A stretch of 64,000 bases of DNA from Massospora cicadina (taxonomy: Eukaryota; Entomophthoromycota; Entomophthoromycetes; Entomophthorales; Entomophthoraceae). Below the pieces are notes generated by a model. The model was not told the origin of the DNA, ran no database searches, and worked only from the letters and a program-made list of their open reading frames with translations. How positions within the stretch are numbered: the first letter of the stretch is position 1; each line of letters opens with the position of its first letter. The position numbers were made by a program, and so were the translations under genes. Shown here piece after piece: positions 1-12,479 of this stretch. The stretch is from positions 34,218 to 98,217 of the forward strand of contig JAKSZP010005602.1 of the NCBI GenBank assembly GCA_022478985.1, given 5' to 3'.

Positions 1-1615
1 TGGGTTTTCTTCGTTGATGAGGCTGGCAGTTTCCATTGCCTTAATGTATTGAGCAAGTTGATGCTCAGCGAAAGTGATGAGAGCAGGCACACAAGTGAAT
101 GACTTGATGCGCTGGCAGGTTTCAAGTTATTGGGGTCAAAAAGAGAAGCTTTTGCTGCATCAATGCAAGCGCAGCTCACAAAAAGTAAACTACACAATCT
201 CATACTTTGCATCTTCCTCAAAATCATGAGGAAAATTGGGGATGGGAATACCCTCAGCCAGAGGTTCCATTGCCCCTTTGAGTTGCTGGTGGATTAAGGT
301 GTTGGAAAAAGAAGCAGCGGCTTCAAACGCCATTTTTATTATATTTTTATAAACTGGAAAACCATTTTGAGGGCGAAAATGGTGGGGCGCGAATTAGGAG
401 GATCAACAAAAAATTCCTTCAATGCAAATCTGGTTTAACATTATATTGCAGGTCGTTTTCTTTAATTCAATCAAGACATTCAAAAGGATTTGATTCAGCT
501 AACTCTGGCTCAGCAACTGGTGATGGCATGTTGGCTGACCTAATTAGCCATGAACAGTTGACCATGGCAGCTCAGTTGAAACTGATTCATCCATCAGCTC
601 AGTTTGCTGTATATCAACTGAAATTCTTTTATTTTTTGAATCTTGATTGGCTGCAGCTTTGGAAGGCATGGCAGAATTTTCCAAGGCTGGGGGCGGAAGA
701 ATCGAGCCATACTTGAAAAATTTGGGCGTGGCTATAGCAAAGATGACGCTGGAGGGGGTGGCAGAAGAAGTGGAGGCAAAGCCACAGAGCACTTGCGCTT
801 TTAGTGATCAAGATTAAAGCACAAGGGGCAAATGTTGCAGCCATTATCAACACATGCCCAGAATAGGTGATCAGAGGCAAATATGATCACTATGTGAGGG
901 GGAATCACGAGGTGGGTGTCATAATGGAATGGGCAGATTGTCACAAAGGCGCGTGGCCCTGCCAAATGATTTGCTCCATTTGGAACTATGAATTGCAACA
1001 TGGAGTCTGTGCCGTAACTGACCAAACCCTCCATGAGCTCATGGCGGAGGCATTTGGGGGAAAGATGGGAGAGCAATCTGGCGAACTGGACCACCAAAGT
1101 GGCTTCATCTGGGAGCCAGGTATGAACAGTAGGAAGGGGAATATTTTTAAAAATTTACAGCAGCTTAGATGCTGCCATTGCATCAGCCTCAGAATGAAAA
1201 CTGAGGTCAAAATGCCCCTTAGAGGGGCAGAAATCAATGAAACTATCAGGTTTAAACACCGCCATGGCCATCTTGATGATGGCTGCACTTGCATATGGGA
1301 AGGGTTCTCATATTTGGCCCAGAGGCTAAAATGCGAATTGCTCCATGCAAGCAAAGGGCTCTGGAGCATATACTGGGAACTTGCAAGATGGTGGGCCAAG
1401 TCCCAAGGGGTACATAACGCCAAGTAGTGTTAGGGGGCTAGCAGAGACAGCCCAGGCATGCTTTGGCGGCGGCCAAAATATGTCAGATGGCAGCGCACTA
1501 CCACTACAAGTCAGGGAAGAAGGTGTTAATAACATCAACATTAGCAAGCTTTGGCTCAATCGAGCAGCAATTTTTTAATTCAAATTGGCTTCAATTTTGA
1601 TGTTAAAGCAAAAGA
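1..1615 (-). mobile_element. E1: ORF1-only LINE-derived element (half-LINE), cut by window edge
   Basis: Reads on the minus strand and is closely similar along its length to E2 at 3.4-5.2 kb, in opposite orientation. The first ~400 bases match E2's 3' part (4,600-5,000), so roughly the last 120-170 bases of the element lie outside the window. The protein relic runs from ~1,560 down. It has an N-terminal segment with MEQFAF, then FIDFCPSKGHFDLSF, then HELMEGLVSYG, and a zinc knuckle at ~810-850 (CPLCFNLDH...C). The same order of motifs occurs in the ORF1 of LINEs A-C (LDLGFES..., LKDGLAIYG, CX2CX4HX4C), so I infer an ORF1 homologue. Stops and frameshifts interrupt it (e.g. after ASKLL). No endonuclease or reverse transcriptase is present. 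Confidence 0.7.
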
Positions 1616-1639
1616 GATTCCATAATGAGTAAGATTAGA

Positions 1640-2560
1640 TTTAGCTCCTCGAGTCCCAGGTAGAGCAAGCCCTATGACTAATGGATGAGCTGAAGACCCA
1701 TCAAACCTCTAGACTTAATCAGTACCTTAAATTATTATTTCCTGAGTGGCCTGTGATGAGCATAATCTGGTGTCCTGGCTAAATGATATAATTGAGGGCA
1801 CAGACTGCAAGGAAAATGCTGGTCGTCAGGAGGTTAAAAAGTCAAGTTGCAAGACCTTCCTGACTTGAAACATACCTTATACCAAAGCTGGGTGAAGGCG
1901 AGATATGCTCATCTTGGTCCTGGGGATGTAAGCGATGATTATCCCTGAGTTCCAGCCAGGTGCTCTAAAATGCACCAACTACATTCTAAACTATAACGGT
2001 TCATTACAATTACTTGAGGAACAGGGATTCAAACCTCATTATGTTTATAGTATTGCTAAGTAGGGAAAAATTTTACAATCAATAACTCAAGTTCATACAG
2101 GCTTGAGTTACAGGACCCTGGCCAATGGTAGCATGCGCATATTAGTTTTCTTAGGATTATCACCACTTCTACTGATCAAAAAGTCTCCCCCAGTGGTTAA
2201 CTATGTTTCTGAAAGACCAAATTAACTTGTTAGTCGACTTCCTTGAATAAAATGCTAATAGCTTTACGTTTTCTATGTTCATTAATTTTGTCCAGTTTGC
2301 CAACCTCCAAAAGGTTAAAGTTAACCCAATGTGTGTCATCCTTATGGGGACCCTTCTGGGCACTGTCATTTTAGGCGGTGCTTTGTTTACCCTTAACTTA
2401 GCAGAGTGTTCCTTAGCATTATGTTGATACTTTTCTCACCGCCTCTACTGGAACTGGAGCGTTACAGATACACTTCTTACATCTGGCATCCTGTGAAAAT
2501 CAGGTGTCTACTCATTTTATTACTGAGAGAGTCAACAAATCTGGTGATTGACATGAGTGG
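1640..2560 (-). pseudogene. Ty3/gypsy integrase C-terminal half, relic
   Basis: A decayed stretch that matches two separated blocks elsewhere: 14,690-15,265 and 26,950-27,060. Those blocks flank the gypsy-1 insertion, so this copy shows the uninterrupted order. On the minus strand the part near 2,400-2,520 aligns with the integrase segment before VNKALQRIL at ~27,000 (here VNKAPPK). Many stops. A plus-strand reading also gives peptide-like stretches (LPDLKHTL, ALKCTNYI), so the coding strand is inferred from the integrase context. E1 lies immediately to the left and may have inserted here. Confidence 0.4.
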
Positions 2561-2579
2561 TAAATCACCTAGTTGAAAA

Positions 2580-3375
2580 GTCATCAATTTAGTCTATCGT
2601 TGCCTCAACAAAGCTGAACAATGCTGGAATACTCTTACAAAAGAGCTAAAAGTGAAGACTGACGAGTCTCCTCAGAGCACTTAAAGAAAAAAGATAAAGT
2701 AGAACTTGAAACGGTGCATTGGTATATCAGAGATGAAAACAAACTCTTGCAAGCTTACCACTTATCTAAACGTTACCAAATTCATGATCTAAAAAACTAT
2801 TTTAGGAACTTGATAATGATAACGTCATTCTCAAAAGAAGAATTAATCTGCTGGATATCAAGCCAAGAAAAAGCTCTAAAGAAATTGAGCAACATCTCAA
2901 TCTTCTTAAGGATCAAAAATGTTGACCCTCACATCAAGTTGAATTGAGTGACACACGTACCAAAATTACTGAATCTGAAGCTCCCAGAGTACACGTCATC
3001 GCAGAACTGGATGCCACTATCTTTAAACCTACCTTCAAGGACAAGTTTACACCTGTCTAAGGGAGTACTGCATTTTTCCTTTTTTATCTATGAAGCAGCG
3101 ATGGAAGGTGCAATTGTTCATCAAAAGTTTAAGGATGTTTTAAAATGTTTAAGCTGTATAGCTCAAGAGGTTATGGTACATCATATGGACGACTTGAACA
3201 TCTGGAGTGAAGTAAAGAAACGCAAATTAAAAAATCAGTTTCAGGCAAGGCTTAAGTATGAAGAAACAGGCCTTCATGAGAATTGTGCTATGCAGAAATA
3301 AAATGCTAACCAAATTTGCAGATCGCTTCTATAAGAGGTAAAAATGCTGATCTCTCTTTTTCTTTGATAGCTAAA
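2580..3375 (+). pseudogene. gypsy-5 gag, N-terminal half (relic)
   Basis: Fragments of a capsid-type gag protein. A lysine/glutamate-rich, probably coiled-coil stretch (~2,690-2,900) is followed by LNIWSEVKKRKLKNQF and LKYEETGLHEN (~3,195-3,290), then FADRFYKR (~3,317). This order matches gypsy-1 gag (LTWVEVKKALVAEFG, REKQAFM, AFAEQFYLTAQRS). The frame breaks several times. The gag reading resumes beyond the E2 insertion at ~5,270 (SNMLTLDNAIGAV), so E2 split this gene. The string HHMDDLN within it is not a reverse transcriptase motif. Confidence 0.5.
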
Positions 3376-5165
3376 TTAAAGCCAAATTCAGTTTTTTTAA
3401 CAAAAATACAAAAACAACTTCTGGATCAAGCCAAAACAAACTATTGTCAATTCAATAAATGCATGCTGCCCCAGCTTGGGGTGGTGTGCTGTTATCTGGT
3501 GTCTTTTGGCCACGACTAAAGCACGCCCAGACTGGCTCTGCTAACCCCTTTCAACACTACCTGGCGTTATGTCTTTCCTTGGGGCTTGGCCCAACACCTT
3601 GCAAGATCACAGATGGTGCTGTAGAGCCCTTTGGTGCTCCAATGGAGCAATTTGCATTTTGGCCTCTAGGTCAAATATGGGAGTCTTTTCCTATATGTGA
3701 ACACAGTCATCAATGAGATGGCCACATCAGTTTTTAAACCCACCAGCTACATTAACTTTTGCCCCTTTAAGGGGTACTTTGACCCCAGCTTCCGCTCTGA
3801 AGCTGATGCAGCAGCATCTAAGCTGCAAATCATCTAAAAAAATCCCTATTCCCACCATTCATATGTGGCTCCCAGGTGAGGCCACTTTGGTGGCCCAGTT
3901 TGTCACGTTGCCCTCCCATCTCTCCCCCAAACGCCTCCACCATGAGCTCACAGAGTATTTAGCTATTTACAGCTCAGATCCCATGTTGCAGTTTGTGGTT
4001 CCTAACGGGTAGATTGGTTGGCAGGGAATCACACCTTTGTAACAATCTGCCCATTTCATCACAATTCCCGCCTCACAATTCCCCCCTGCACCATGATCAA
4101 ATCTGCCCCTGATCACCCATTCTTGGCGCACGTTGAAAACAACTGCTTCATTTTTCCCCTGTGCTTCATACTCAATTGTTTGAAGCATAAGTGCCCTACA
4201 GCTTCTGCCTCTGCCACTTCCGCCATTCCTCCTTCCAGAATTTGGTCATCAGCCACTTTGTCCCAATTCTTTAACTGGGGCTCAATCCTCCCACCCCCAG
4301 CCTTGGTAAAATTGGGTGCAGCTCCCAAAGTGGCGCCCAATCAAAATATAAGTTTTAAAATTTCCAAAAATAATTAAAACAGATTACTGAATCCTGAGTT
4401 GATGACTGAACCAGTTTTAGCTGAGCTGATATGGTCAACTTTTTGCAACTAATCAGCTCATGCCACCGCTCCAATTCTGGTGGCTAGCCTAGCGTTGGAC
4501 GAGCTAAATTCATTAAGGCTCATGAATGGATTGATGAGGACAAATGTCTGTATCATGTGAAGCTGGATTTTGCTTTAGAGGAATTCTTTGTGACCCTCTC
4601 AGTTTGCATCCCCACCATTTTCGCCCTCAAAATGGTTTTCCAGTTTATAAAAATATTAATAAAATGGCAGTTGAGGATGCAGCTGACCCTGCTAACACCC
4701 TACTTCTCCAGCATCTTCATGGGGCGATGGAGCCCTTTGTTGAGGGTATTCCCATCCCCAATATCCCATAATTTTGAGGAAGATGCAAAGTATGAGATTG
4801 TGTAGTTTGCTTTTGTTGCGAGCTGCGCTTGCATTGATGCAGCAAAAGCTTCTCTTTTTGACCCCCAATAACTTGAAACCTGCCAGCGCATCGAGTCATT
4901 CACTTGTGTGCCTGCTCTCATCACTTTCGTTGAGCATCAACTTGCTTAATACGTTGAGGCAATGGACACTGCCAGCCTCATCAACGAAGAAAACCCACAA
5001 TTATACCTCCTCATGCCACATGTTGCTGATGCTCCACACCAATGTTGTCCACCATGGTCTGCCAGCTAAAGCGGGCGCTGGACAAAAGTTTCCCCAAAGC
5101 CTCCTCACCTTCTAATATGGCTTCCTAGGCTGATAGTTGAGGTGCCATATTAGGATTTTTTTATT
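3376..5165 (+). mobile_element. E2: ORF1-only LINE-derived element (half-LINE)
   Basis: Second copy of the E family, ~1.8 kb. The ORF1-like reading starts near 3,459 (APAWGG...FW) and passes KHAQTGSANP, FGAPMEQFAFWPLGQIW, FINFCPFKGYFDPSF-like sequence (3,713 on) and HELTEYLAIYS, reaching a damaged zinc knuckle at ~4,150-4,200 (PLCFILNCLKHKC; the His has become Cys). It then runs through a C-terminal region to ~5,115 with several stops. The 3' end carries CCTAGGCTGATA, then a T-run (5,125-5,165). This tail differs from the LINE-type tail of E3/E4 and is shared with fragment E5. No target duplication could be fixed. The element interrupts gypsy-5 gag. Confidence 0.65.
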
Positions 5166-5179
5166 TCTAATAATCTCTT

Positions 5180-5680
5180 TGTTTGGCCCATATGCATATA
5201 AAGATGCGTTTTGGCTCCATTTTTTGGTTGGTCACCACTAGTACTAAAATAAAAAGAGACCTAATCGATGATGACATCAAATATGCTTACATTGGACAAT
5301 GCCATAGGTGCTGTCATTGCTAGTTTACATAATAAACCTGACCTAGACATGACATCACATCTGTCAAACGAATTCTCATTTCATCCTTGGACTTTAAAGA
5401 AGCCCTGCTTAATGTGGTTAATAAACAAAAGCCAAAGACCTCTTAAAAGATTTCTACAAAGCCCAGAGTGTATACCATGGAGGAAGTGAAGCCTAATAAT
5501 ATGGAGAAGCTCAAGTATAACTACTTTAAGAACAACCACTCTGAAGGCATGTGCTTTAAGAAGAACCCTGCCCTTGCCAATCAGGGAAAAGGGAAGTTAG
5601 CTTAGGGTCAGGTACCTCTAAAGCCAACCAACCTAAAGTACCTGAAAGTAAGACATTGCCAATTTCTCATCTTTCATGCT
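5180..5680 (+). pseudogene. gypsy-5 gag, C-terminal part with degenerate zinc knuckle
   Basis: Resumes gag after E2. SNMLTLDNAIGAVIASL (5,277-5,327) matches SNMLTLDDAISALL in gypsy-1 gag. Downstream, KLKYNYFKNNHSEGMCFKK (~5,511-5,565) has the spacing of a CX2CX4HX4C nucleocapsid knuckle with the first two cysteines lost. A premature stop follows. The spacing between the capsid end and the knuckle is normal for Ty3/gypsy gag. Confidence 0.55.
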
Positions 5681-6480
5681 TTATAAACAATTTTAGCGCT
5701 GACTCTGAAGGGGGTTATGAGGACACACAGGCTATCTTTACTTAGTTACACCTGCTGAGCTCGCCATTCTGGATCACTTGAACGCCAAAAATATCAATAA
5801 CGGTCAGGTTTTGGAGGACATTTACCTCAGTTAAGTTATTGGGTGCCCCAGAATAATTGATACATCCAGTGATGCTGATCAGTACCTTGACCTGTTGATC
5901 CAACCAATTAAGCATACACAGAGTCAGAAAGTTAATCAGATGGATTCCTATCCCTTTTTGTTGAAATTAAAGGTTTCAATTAATTGGCATGGCAGGTAAT
6001 TAAATGCCTAGTTTTGATGATATAATAAATTAAAGTTACCAATTTATGCGTCCCATTTGGTTGTGTAGAGCTACTTTAAATTGTTGAGGATGATCCCCAA
6101 TAAAATTTTATATTAAAATTAGCAGCAATTTGTTTCAAGGATAACAAATACATCTATACTATTAATTAATTAGAGTTCACCAATGAATCAAGGCCAAGGA
6201 TAAACCAGCACCAATTACCATCAGAAAGCCTTTTGAGCCAAATTATTTGCAATTACTGGTGACTGATGACAAAAATAAAATTTTCATATAACTTTAGGAT
6301 TTACTGGAGACTTATGCTGAGGATAAAATATTGACAGCTGGGATGCCGAGGGTTCCAAAGGCCATGTGATGGCTTCTCATTGACAAGGGTTCCAAATTAT
6401 TGTCAACTAACACTGAGGATATTCAACAATATATTAAAATAATTTATTTACAATTAACTGTCAAATGATGCTAAGCGTGA
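5680..6480 (+). pseudogene. gypsy-5 protease/linker relic
   Basis: Highly decayed. The segment at ~6,370-6,430 reads LLIDKGSKLLSTNTEDIQQYI. This resembles the active-site block of Ty3/gypsy aspartic proteases (D-S/T-G-S followed by a hydrophobic run), with the serine/threonine replaced by lysine. The rest has many stops, and A+T is high. No reverse transcriptase follows before the next repeat, so the element is truncated. Confidence 0.35.
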
Positions 6481-7775
6481 ATCAATTAAATATAAAGCGT
6501 TCAATTGCGATAAATTATCAAGGAATAGTTGTCAGCAGTGATTGCTGATGATAGGTTGGGATACCTTGGAAAGTGCCAATGGTTTTTAATAGGCGTAAAG
6601 CAGATTACTAAGGAAACGTTTAAATATATAGTTTGAATTCCCTCATAATAAAGATCTCTCTTGCGCTCATTCTTATTAGTTGTTTGTAGGAAACCTCTTG
6701 ATTGGTAGAGCTGGGACTGGAGATCCCCAAGGTTAGTGCTGGGTGAGTGCACCTAGGAGTGGTCAGCGCTACTATCTCCCATAACTAGAAGTACAAGGAA
6801 GCCCCGCATGGAATTTCGCAATTTGCCACCACAATGAGGGACTGAGGGGCGTTTACCATATGGGTGAGGTAGCCAGGGCTCAACCTGTCCAGGAGTGGGG
6901 CTGAGGGCTCACTGATGCCACCCAAGAGGGGTTGATTAGCCTAAGATGTGTTGTTGGTCTGCTGGGATGTTGAGTTACACTGAGGACTAGTAGTGAAAAG
7001 GTATTATGATGAAGGAGAAACAGCAAGGGGCAACATTCCTCATAATGGTGGCCTAAAACACTAGCAGAGCCCCAACAAAGCAGATGCACAATCTGTGACA
7101 GTGACTTTTAAAGACTGTGGAACCTGACGTTTTATAATAAAAGGCTCATAGGCAAAAAGGTGGTTGATTAATAATATCAGGCTTATATGGCCAGGTATGC
7201 TTCACAAATTAGAGAGAAAAGGGACAAGGGCTTAGACCTGGAAGGTTAGAAAAAGAATAAATATGCAAGGAAGGGATGTAGTTACCCTTTAAATGTGACT
7301 AAGGTAGAAGGAGGTCTTCAACAGAAGGTAAATTGAAGCGACCTACGTTGTATAAAAGTTGACCTGATTCATGATTTTCAACTTTAAAATCATTATACAA
7401 TACCAACCCTTATAATAAATTTTCCCTAAATTGGGTGGCATTGTATATGACCTCATGGCATCCTATTAAATTATTTTTCAGCAGATCATTTATCTAAATA
7501 AACTCTTTTAATATAGTTAGTGATCCTCATCACGAGAGATCAGATTAATTTAGAATATAGTGACTCAACTATAAGTATTGTCTAATAACTTTAAATAGAA
7601 GATCATTCTAATTGTTAAATTTATGATTTACTCAATATATCCTTAAACGTAGAAATTATGTACCAAATATTAGTTTAGCTTTCTGTATAGACTTTCTATA
7701 CAGTTTCCAAGAAGTTTTAGTGAGCAACTATTGACTTGTGCATGTAGCTCATAATGGGACCTTGCACTACACAAG
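6480..7775. other. Unassigned; probably contains the 5' LTR of gypsy-4
   Basis: No recognisable gene. From ~6,660 to 7,100 the sequence is less A+T-rich. After that it is strongly A+T-rich up to a primer-binding-like site at 7,776. LTR boundaries cannot be drawn, because no second copy is visible in the window. Short ORFs on the minus strand (6,501-6,752; 6,880-7,089) show no recognisable motif. Confidence 0.3.
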
Positions 7776-7792
7776 TAGTGCTCACTGCAGGG
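7776..7792 (+). promoter_or_regulatory. Primer-binding site of gypsy-4
   Basis: TAGTGCTCACTGCAGGG matches the gypsy-1 and gypsy-2 primer-binding sites (TGGTGCTCACTACAGGG in their sense direction) at 15 of 17 positions. It lies just after CTACACA, a plausible LTR 3' end. This marks gypsy-4 as plus-strand with its gag to the right. Confidence 0.5.
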
Positions 7793-7799
7793 GGCTGTA

Positions 7800-9400
7800 A
7801 TGGCAAAAAGAAGAAATTATAAACATTATATTGGAACTGTCTAAGGAAGGGGGATGGCGAGAATAACTAATTGTCAACTTTATTTTAGACTTCCTATCCC
7901 TAATTAAATGGCACTAGAAAGAGTTAAACTCCTTTATTGCTTCAGTTAAAGGCTTTGCAACTTATACATTCACCACGGAGCAGCTGAGAGAGATTGGACA
8001 AATGTTACTTTAGGACTTCATCTCTTTAGTCAGGAACAAACTAACTTAGTGCTCGCCTTATTTTGTTATCAGCAGAATCAGTACCGCTCAATTAGAAATA
8101 TGAGCATTTCATACTTTAAGCATTAATCAAGTGCGGGACCATCTAGTACTAAAAAAAACCATTAATCAAGTGCTGAAAATATCTAGCAATCTAGCTAAGT
8201 TTAGTCAAAATCTTGCTGAGTATCTCTAATCCACTATAAATTATATAACTCACCATTTTTTGCCATCAATCCATGATTTAGTAAGTGTTCAAAAGAAAAT
8301 AACAAAATGAGGAAGCATTCCAGGACTTGAATATGCAACTAGAAACCAAATTTGCTGTGTCCATCAGGTAATTAATGGCAACATAGTCTTAGCGTGCAGA
8401 TTTCAAAACGACTAAATGAAATTATTAGACAATAAAACCAAAATATGGTGGCCAAATATATCAATGCATGGTTATATGAGGAGTCACCAATGAATGGATA
8501 CAAGGCATAACTCAATTACAAGAAGTCGTGCATAATCATATCACTTCAAGGAACAACACTTGACAGGCTGAGACATTCACGGAACTCAACTAATAGACAC
8601 AACCTGAAATGGAGGTGTCTGCAAAGCATTTGGGAGGCAACATTGAGACCAATAACTGACACCTTAATTACAAAAAATCAGAAAAAATAGCAGCAATGCG
8701 GAGGTATATTAAAAGATTGAGAGAATTAATTATATTACTCTGACAGGATATTGGTTTTATCCTAAGTTAAACAATCAATTATAATACCAAGTTTGCAAAC
8801 TTAGTAACATGGAGACTGCTCACAAGAAGGAATTAGATGAATGCGTACTATTGTATGTGCTATGTGGAGAGACCTCACATAAATATGATAATTCAAGCAA
8901 TAATGCCTATGAAAGCAAAAGAATTGAACCACTTGGAAATGATAGATTGGGGTTGATCTTCAGGACAGTAGATTTTAGTGACCTCATCAAATAGTGGTCC
9001 CCGCTCAACCAGTGTTATTTGTACAAAAAAATTGTAGGAGGAGACTACCAAAATGTACAATGCATCAACCTACTCGTTAAGTATCAACTTTGTTGTTTGC
9101 TTTTCCCCTTCTGTGGAAATTTCAGCTCTTTAACTGAGTCATCCCTGTGCTAGTAACCCACGACCTATGACTAGCACTACAACAGTGACGTCTAAAATGG
9201 GAGGGTTTTATACAGAATTCCAACAATATAAAAAAGTAACCTTCCCAAATTTGACAAAGCATGGGAATGTACAGTCATTCTTAAAAGTTCAAGGTGACCA
9301 TTCACGGAGCTGATGCCCTTTTTAAAACTCTAACATTATTGATTTTTATATAACCATAGTCATAATATGATTAATTCCTACTTACATGAGAAACCTTAGA
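7800..9400 (+). pseudogene. gypsy-4 gag leader, decayed
   Basis: Lies between the primer-binding site and the capsid block at 9.4 kb. Short plus-strand open stretches (e.g. 8,809-8,994) and repeated motifs such as INQVRDHL/INQVLKIS (~8,120-8,190) suggest an old coding region, but stops are frequent. No domain is recognised. The position matches the long gag leader of gypsy-2. Confidence 0.3.
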
Positions 9401-9404
9401 CCTT

Positions 9405-9980
9405 TGCTGGAATAAAAAAGTGCAATACTAAGAGAGTTTGGAAGTCCCAAACGCATGACCACTTGGAAGGCTGAATTTATGACAACTAAGATTAAGAAGA
9501 ACAAAACCATTACTGAGTGCGCTAATCAATTTTATCAGAAGGCCCAGGTACTGTTGAGTGCTGAAGCCATAGTGGACTTTGAAATCAAAATCTGCGCTTC
9601 CAAATGACACAAAGGATACCTCAAGTTACACTGCTTGTTGCTACCAGTGCTTTCAAAGAATTTAGATACATTATCCAAGATTATATACATGAAGAGGTGT
9701 GAGATTACATTTGGACCTCTTATTGTGGAAGTCTAAACCAACCAGCCCCACGTATTAGTGAAGGTAATAGGGGCCACAGAGTGCTTCCCTCAACATCGAG
9801 GAAAAATTAAAAATGCTTCACACTAGCCAAGGCAACTTGTTGTATCTGTGAAATTAAGATACATTATGTGGCTCTCGTCCTAAATGACGCCCTGGGGTAA
9901 TCCTTGTGACATTTCAAGAAGGTGAAAGCCAGGGAAAAGAAACTTAACAGTAGAAGGTGGATGCTTACGCTAGTCATCAT
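9405..9980 (+). pseudogene. gypsy-4 gag capsid block
   Basis: One frame reads FGSPKRMTTWKAEFMTTKIK then TITECANQFYQKAQVLLSA (~9,437-9,560). This is the typical 'FG...K..AE.......TI.E.A..F...A' run of Ty3/gypsy capsids, comparable with gypsy-1 gag. It continues to a stop near 9,605, with more gag-like sequence after. A C-X-C...H stretch at ~9,838-9,865 may be the remains of the zinc knuckle. Confidence 0.5.
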
Positions 9981-10779
9981 CCAGACTTGCCCCAGAATCA
10001 TGAGAAAGATATGAGCTATCCTCATATTTAAGTAACCAATAAAGACACTCCTACAGTTTCAGTCATTACCAGAAGTCAGCGAATGGCTATAATGAGAGAG
10101 GGTCAAAAAGTTGTCTCCAAACCTTAAGTCACACAAATTGCCAAGAAAACCAATCTGAAGACAATGAGGTATTACAAGACTTATTTTCTCTAAAAGAAGT
10201 TAGTTTCTTTACCAATTAGAACCTGAATACACACTTCTATGGTGTTGGGAAGTTGATATGACTGGACAATATGCTACTCATATTGGCGGATTGGAGGGGA
10301 TTGAGAGAGTCTCAAGATTTACAAAAAAGGGATACACAAATTATAATTGAGAAAAATGATGAAATTCAACGAATCGAGAGGATTTATGCCAAGATTCAAT
10401 ACAAATGAGAGTAATTTGAAAAGGGAAGAAGAATAGAAGAGTACCAAGATGAGGATGCATCCAGCTGGGGGAACTGAGGTATAAATAGTCTATTGGAAGA
10501 TTAAAAGGAGGGTCTTTTTAGGAGGAAAACAAGAGCGCAGAAAATTCTGACTTTTTTATTATTAAAATAAAGGTATAAATAAGGGCGATAGCTCCAAATA
10601 TATTTTATCAAGTTTTATTAAGAAGTCAGTGATCCTCATAACATCCAATTTGGTTGCTCAGTGGCTAATACCCTGTGCTAATCCAACTCGGCAAAATTGA
10701 GCCCAGATGCCGAGCTTTAACATATGGTGTATGAGAAAAGATAAAATTTATGATTTATCAATTTTACACTATTTCATTT

Positions 10780-11620
10780 TGTAGTTGATGGTGATGCAGA
10801 CTATTTTTTCTAATCATACTTATACTGATATTCACAAAAACAAAGTTTAGCCCATCCCATTGTTGACAGCGGCGCTTCTGTGAATTTATTATCCAATCCA
10901 TTTACAAAACAATTGAGTATTGTAACAATATGGGCTAACAGCAGCGATATGAAATGGCTGGGTCTATGAGTACTATGAGTGGCAGTGTTTATAGAACATT
11001 ACCAATGATATTTGGCTCTTTGCAGGTTATTTCACATGCTATAGTGCTTCCAGATAATAATTTATTTTCTTGTTGTTACTAGCTTCCTTAAATTTTATCA
11101 GCTCGTTTTAAACTATGAGGAGTACAAAGTTAATAACTTAGGTTAAACATTAACCCTTCACTACTCAATAGTTAGACTTTTCTCACTATTGGAAAAACTT
11201 CATCAATGTTGTCTATAATGAATGATTAGTCCCTGTCTATTTTCATCAAATGGGTTACAGAAGTTACCTCTTACCAGCCACTATTTCCTGAGATTAAGGT
11301 TATAACCCTCAGAGCCTCTAAAGATTGTGTATTATATACTGGTTTACAACTCGTGGTAACCAGTGGGATGAGCTTGGAACCACTTGAAGAATTACTAGGG
11401 GAAGTCTACTCCCCTTGACAATAATCAAGGATTATACCTTTTGATGCTATTTAATTAATCCCAAACATTTCTCAGGAGATCTTTTGTTACTTGCCAACCT
11501 AACTGATTATAACATCACCATCAAAAAAGGGCTGAAAATTGCAATTGTACATCTTACTCTTCTGGAAGATATTTTGAGAAGTGAATGAGTTATGAAATGT
11601 TGGATTTAGGTTTACTATTG
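10780..11620 (+). pseudogene. gypsy-4 aspartic protease and downstream linker
   Basis: PIVDSGASVNLLSNPFTKQL is read from 10,856, with the intact D-S-G-A active-site motif at 10,865-10,876. Downstream (~11,490-11,580) is LPNLTDYNITIKKGLKIA, which resembles the protease-to-RT linker of Ty3/gypsy elements. Stops separate the pieces. No reverse transcriptase is found after it. Confidence 0.5.
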
Positions 11621-12479
11621 TCGCCCTTAACAAATCGCAAAGTCATTTCTTAGTAGCAACTTGAAGAACTAACTGAGAGGTAGTAAGATTAAGTGATTGC
11701 TTTCAATAATAATAAGCCCAGGTAGCTGCGATAGACCTTATTGACCATGGATGTGCTGTGTTCAGACATCAGACATGTCTTGAAAAGACCTGGTTTCCAC
11801 CATGGGTATTCAACCACCCATAATAATAATCAGAATCCATAAGGCGTAGCCTTTCTGATAAAACAGGGGAATGGTCCATTGTATGAGAGATGAGTAAGTA
11901 ATGATTAATGAACATGGATTCAGAGCCAAGGGTTAAGCTGAGGATGTGAACCATTGCCATCTAAAAGTGTATGTAAGTCCTGGGGATCACCCTCTGCATT
12001 CTATTAAGAGAATCATCATTTTAGGACCAATAAGGAGTGAAGAAGGCTGCCTCCCCCCATCATGCAGGGCGATCTATCCAATGTGCTAGATAGAGGTAGT
12101 GATGGCCCACCCCCTGAAGGTCGTAAATTACCCCCTCTTTACACTACCAAAGATTTGGTGAAGAAAATTAATGAGGTGTGTCAGGAGCAGGTGGTGGCCA
12201 AAAGCCATCGCCATCAGGAAGTTTGCAGCCTCCCACCCTGCCAGAAGTCATCTTCCCCTAATTTGGGTTTTGTTAATAGTATTATATCAATAATAAATAA
12301 AAATGAATTGTTCAAATTTCACTTAGATTTAAATACACAATCTGGCCTCCTCTACCACCAGTGAAGGCAATCCACCCCTGATATAAGCAGGCGTGATAAA
12401 CCCATTTAATTTAAAATGATACCGGCCCTACAAGCCCTGGTCTTAAGTACAACCTGCTGGAGATCAGAAAATTGTAACC
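11620..12479. other. Unassigned stretch with one small ORF
   Basis: No recognised gene. A 100-codon plus-strand ORF at 12,062-12,364 is open and starts MQGDLSNVLDRGSDG. It has a charged middle part (KDLVKKINEVCQEQ) and matches no family I know. It may be a gag fragment or chance. The rest has no motif. Confidence 0.25.

Noticed and set aside
3180..3220. HHMDDLN looked like a reverse transcriptase YMDD box
   Set aside because: The surrounding residues (LNIWSEVKK..LKNQF...) align with the gag capsid of gypsy-1 (LTWVEVKKALVAEFG), and no other RT motif is nearby.
11769..11960. 63-codon minus-strand ORF as a gene
   Set aside because: Short, without a motif, in the antisense of decayed gypsy-4 linker sequence.
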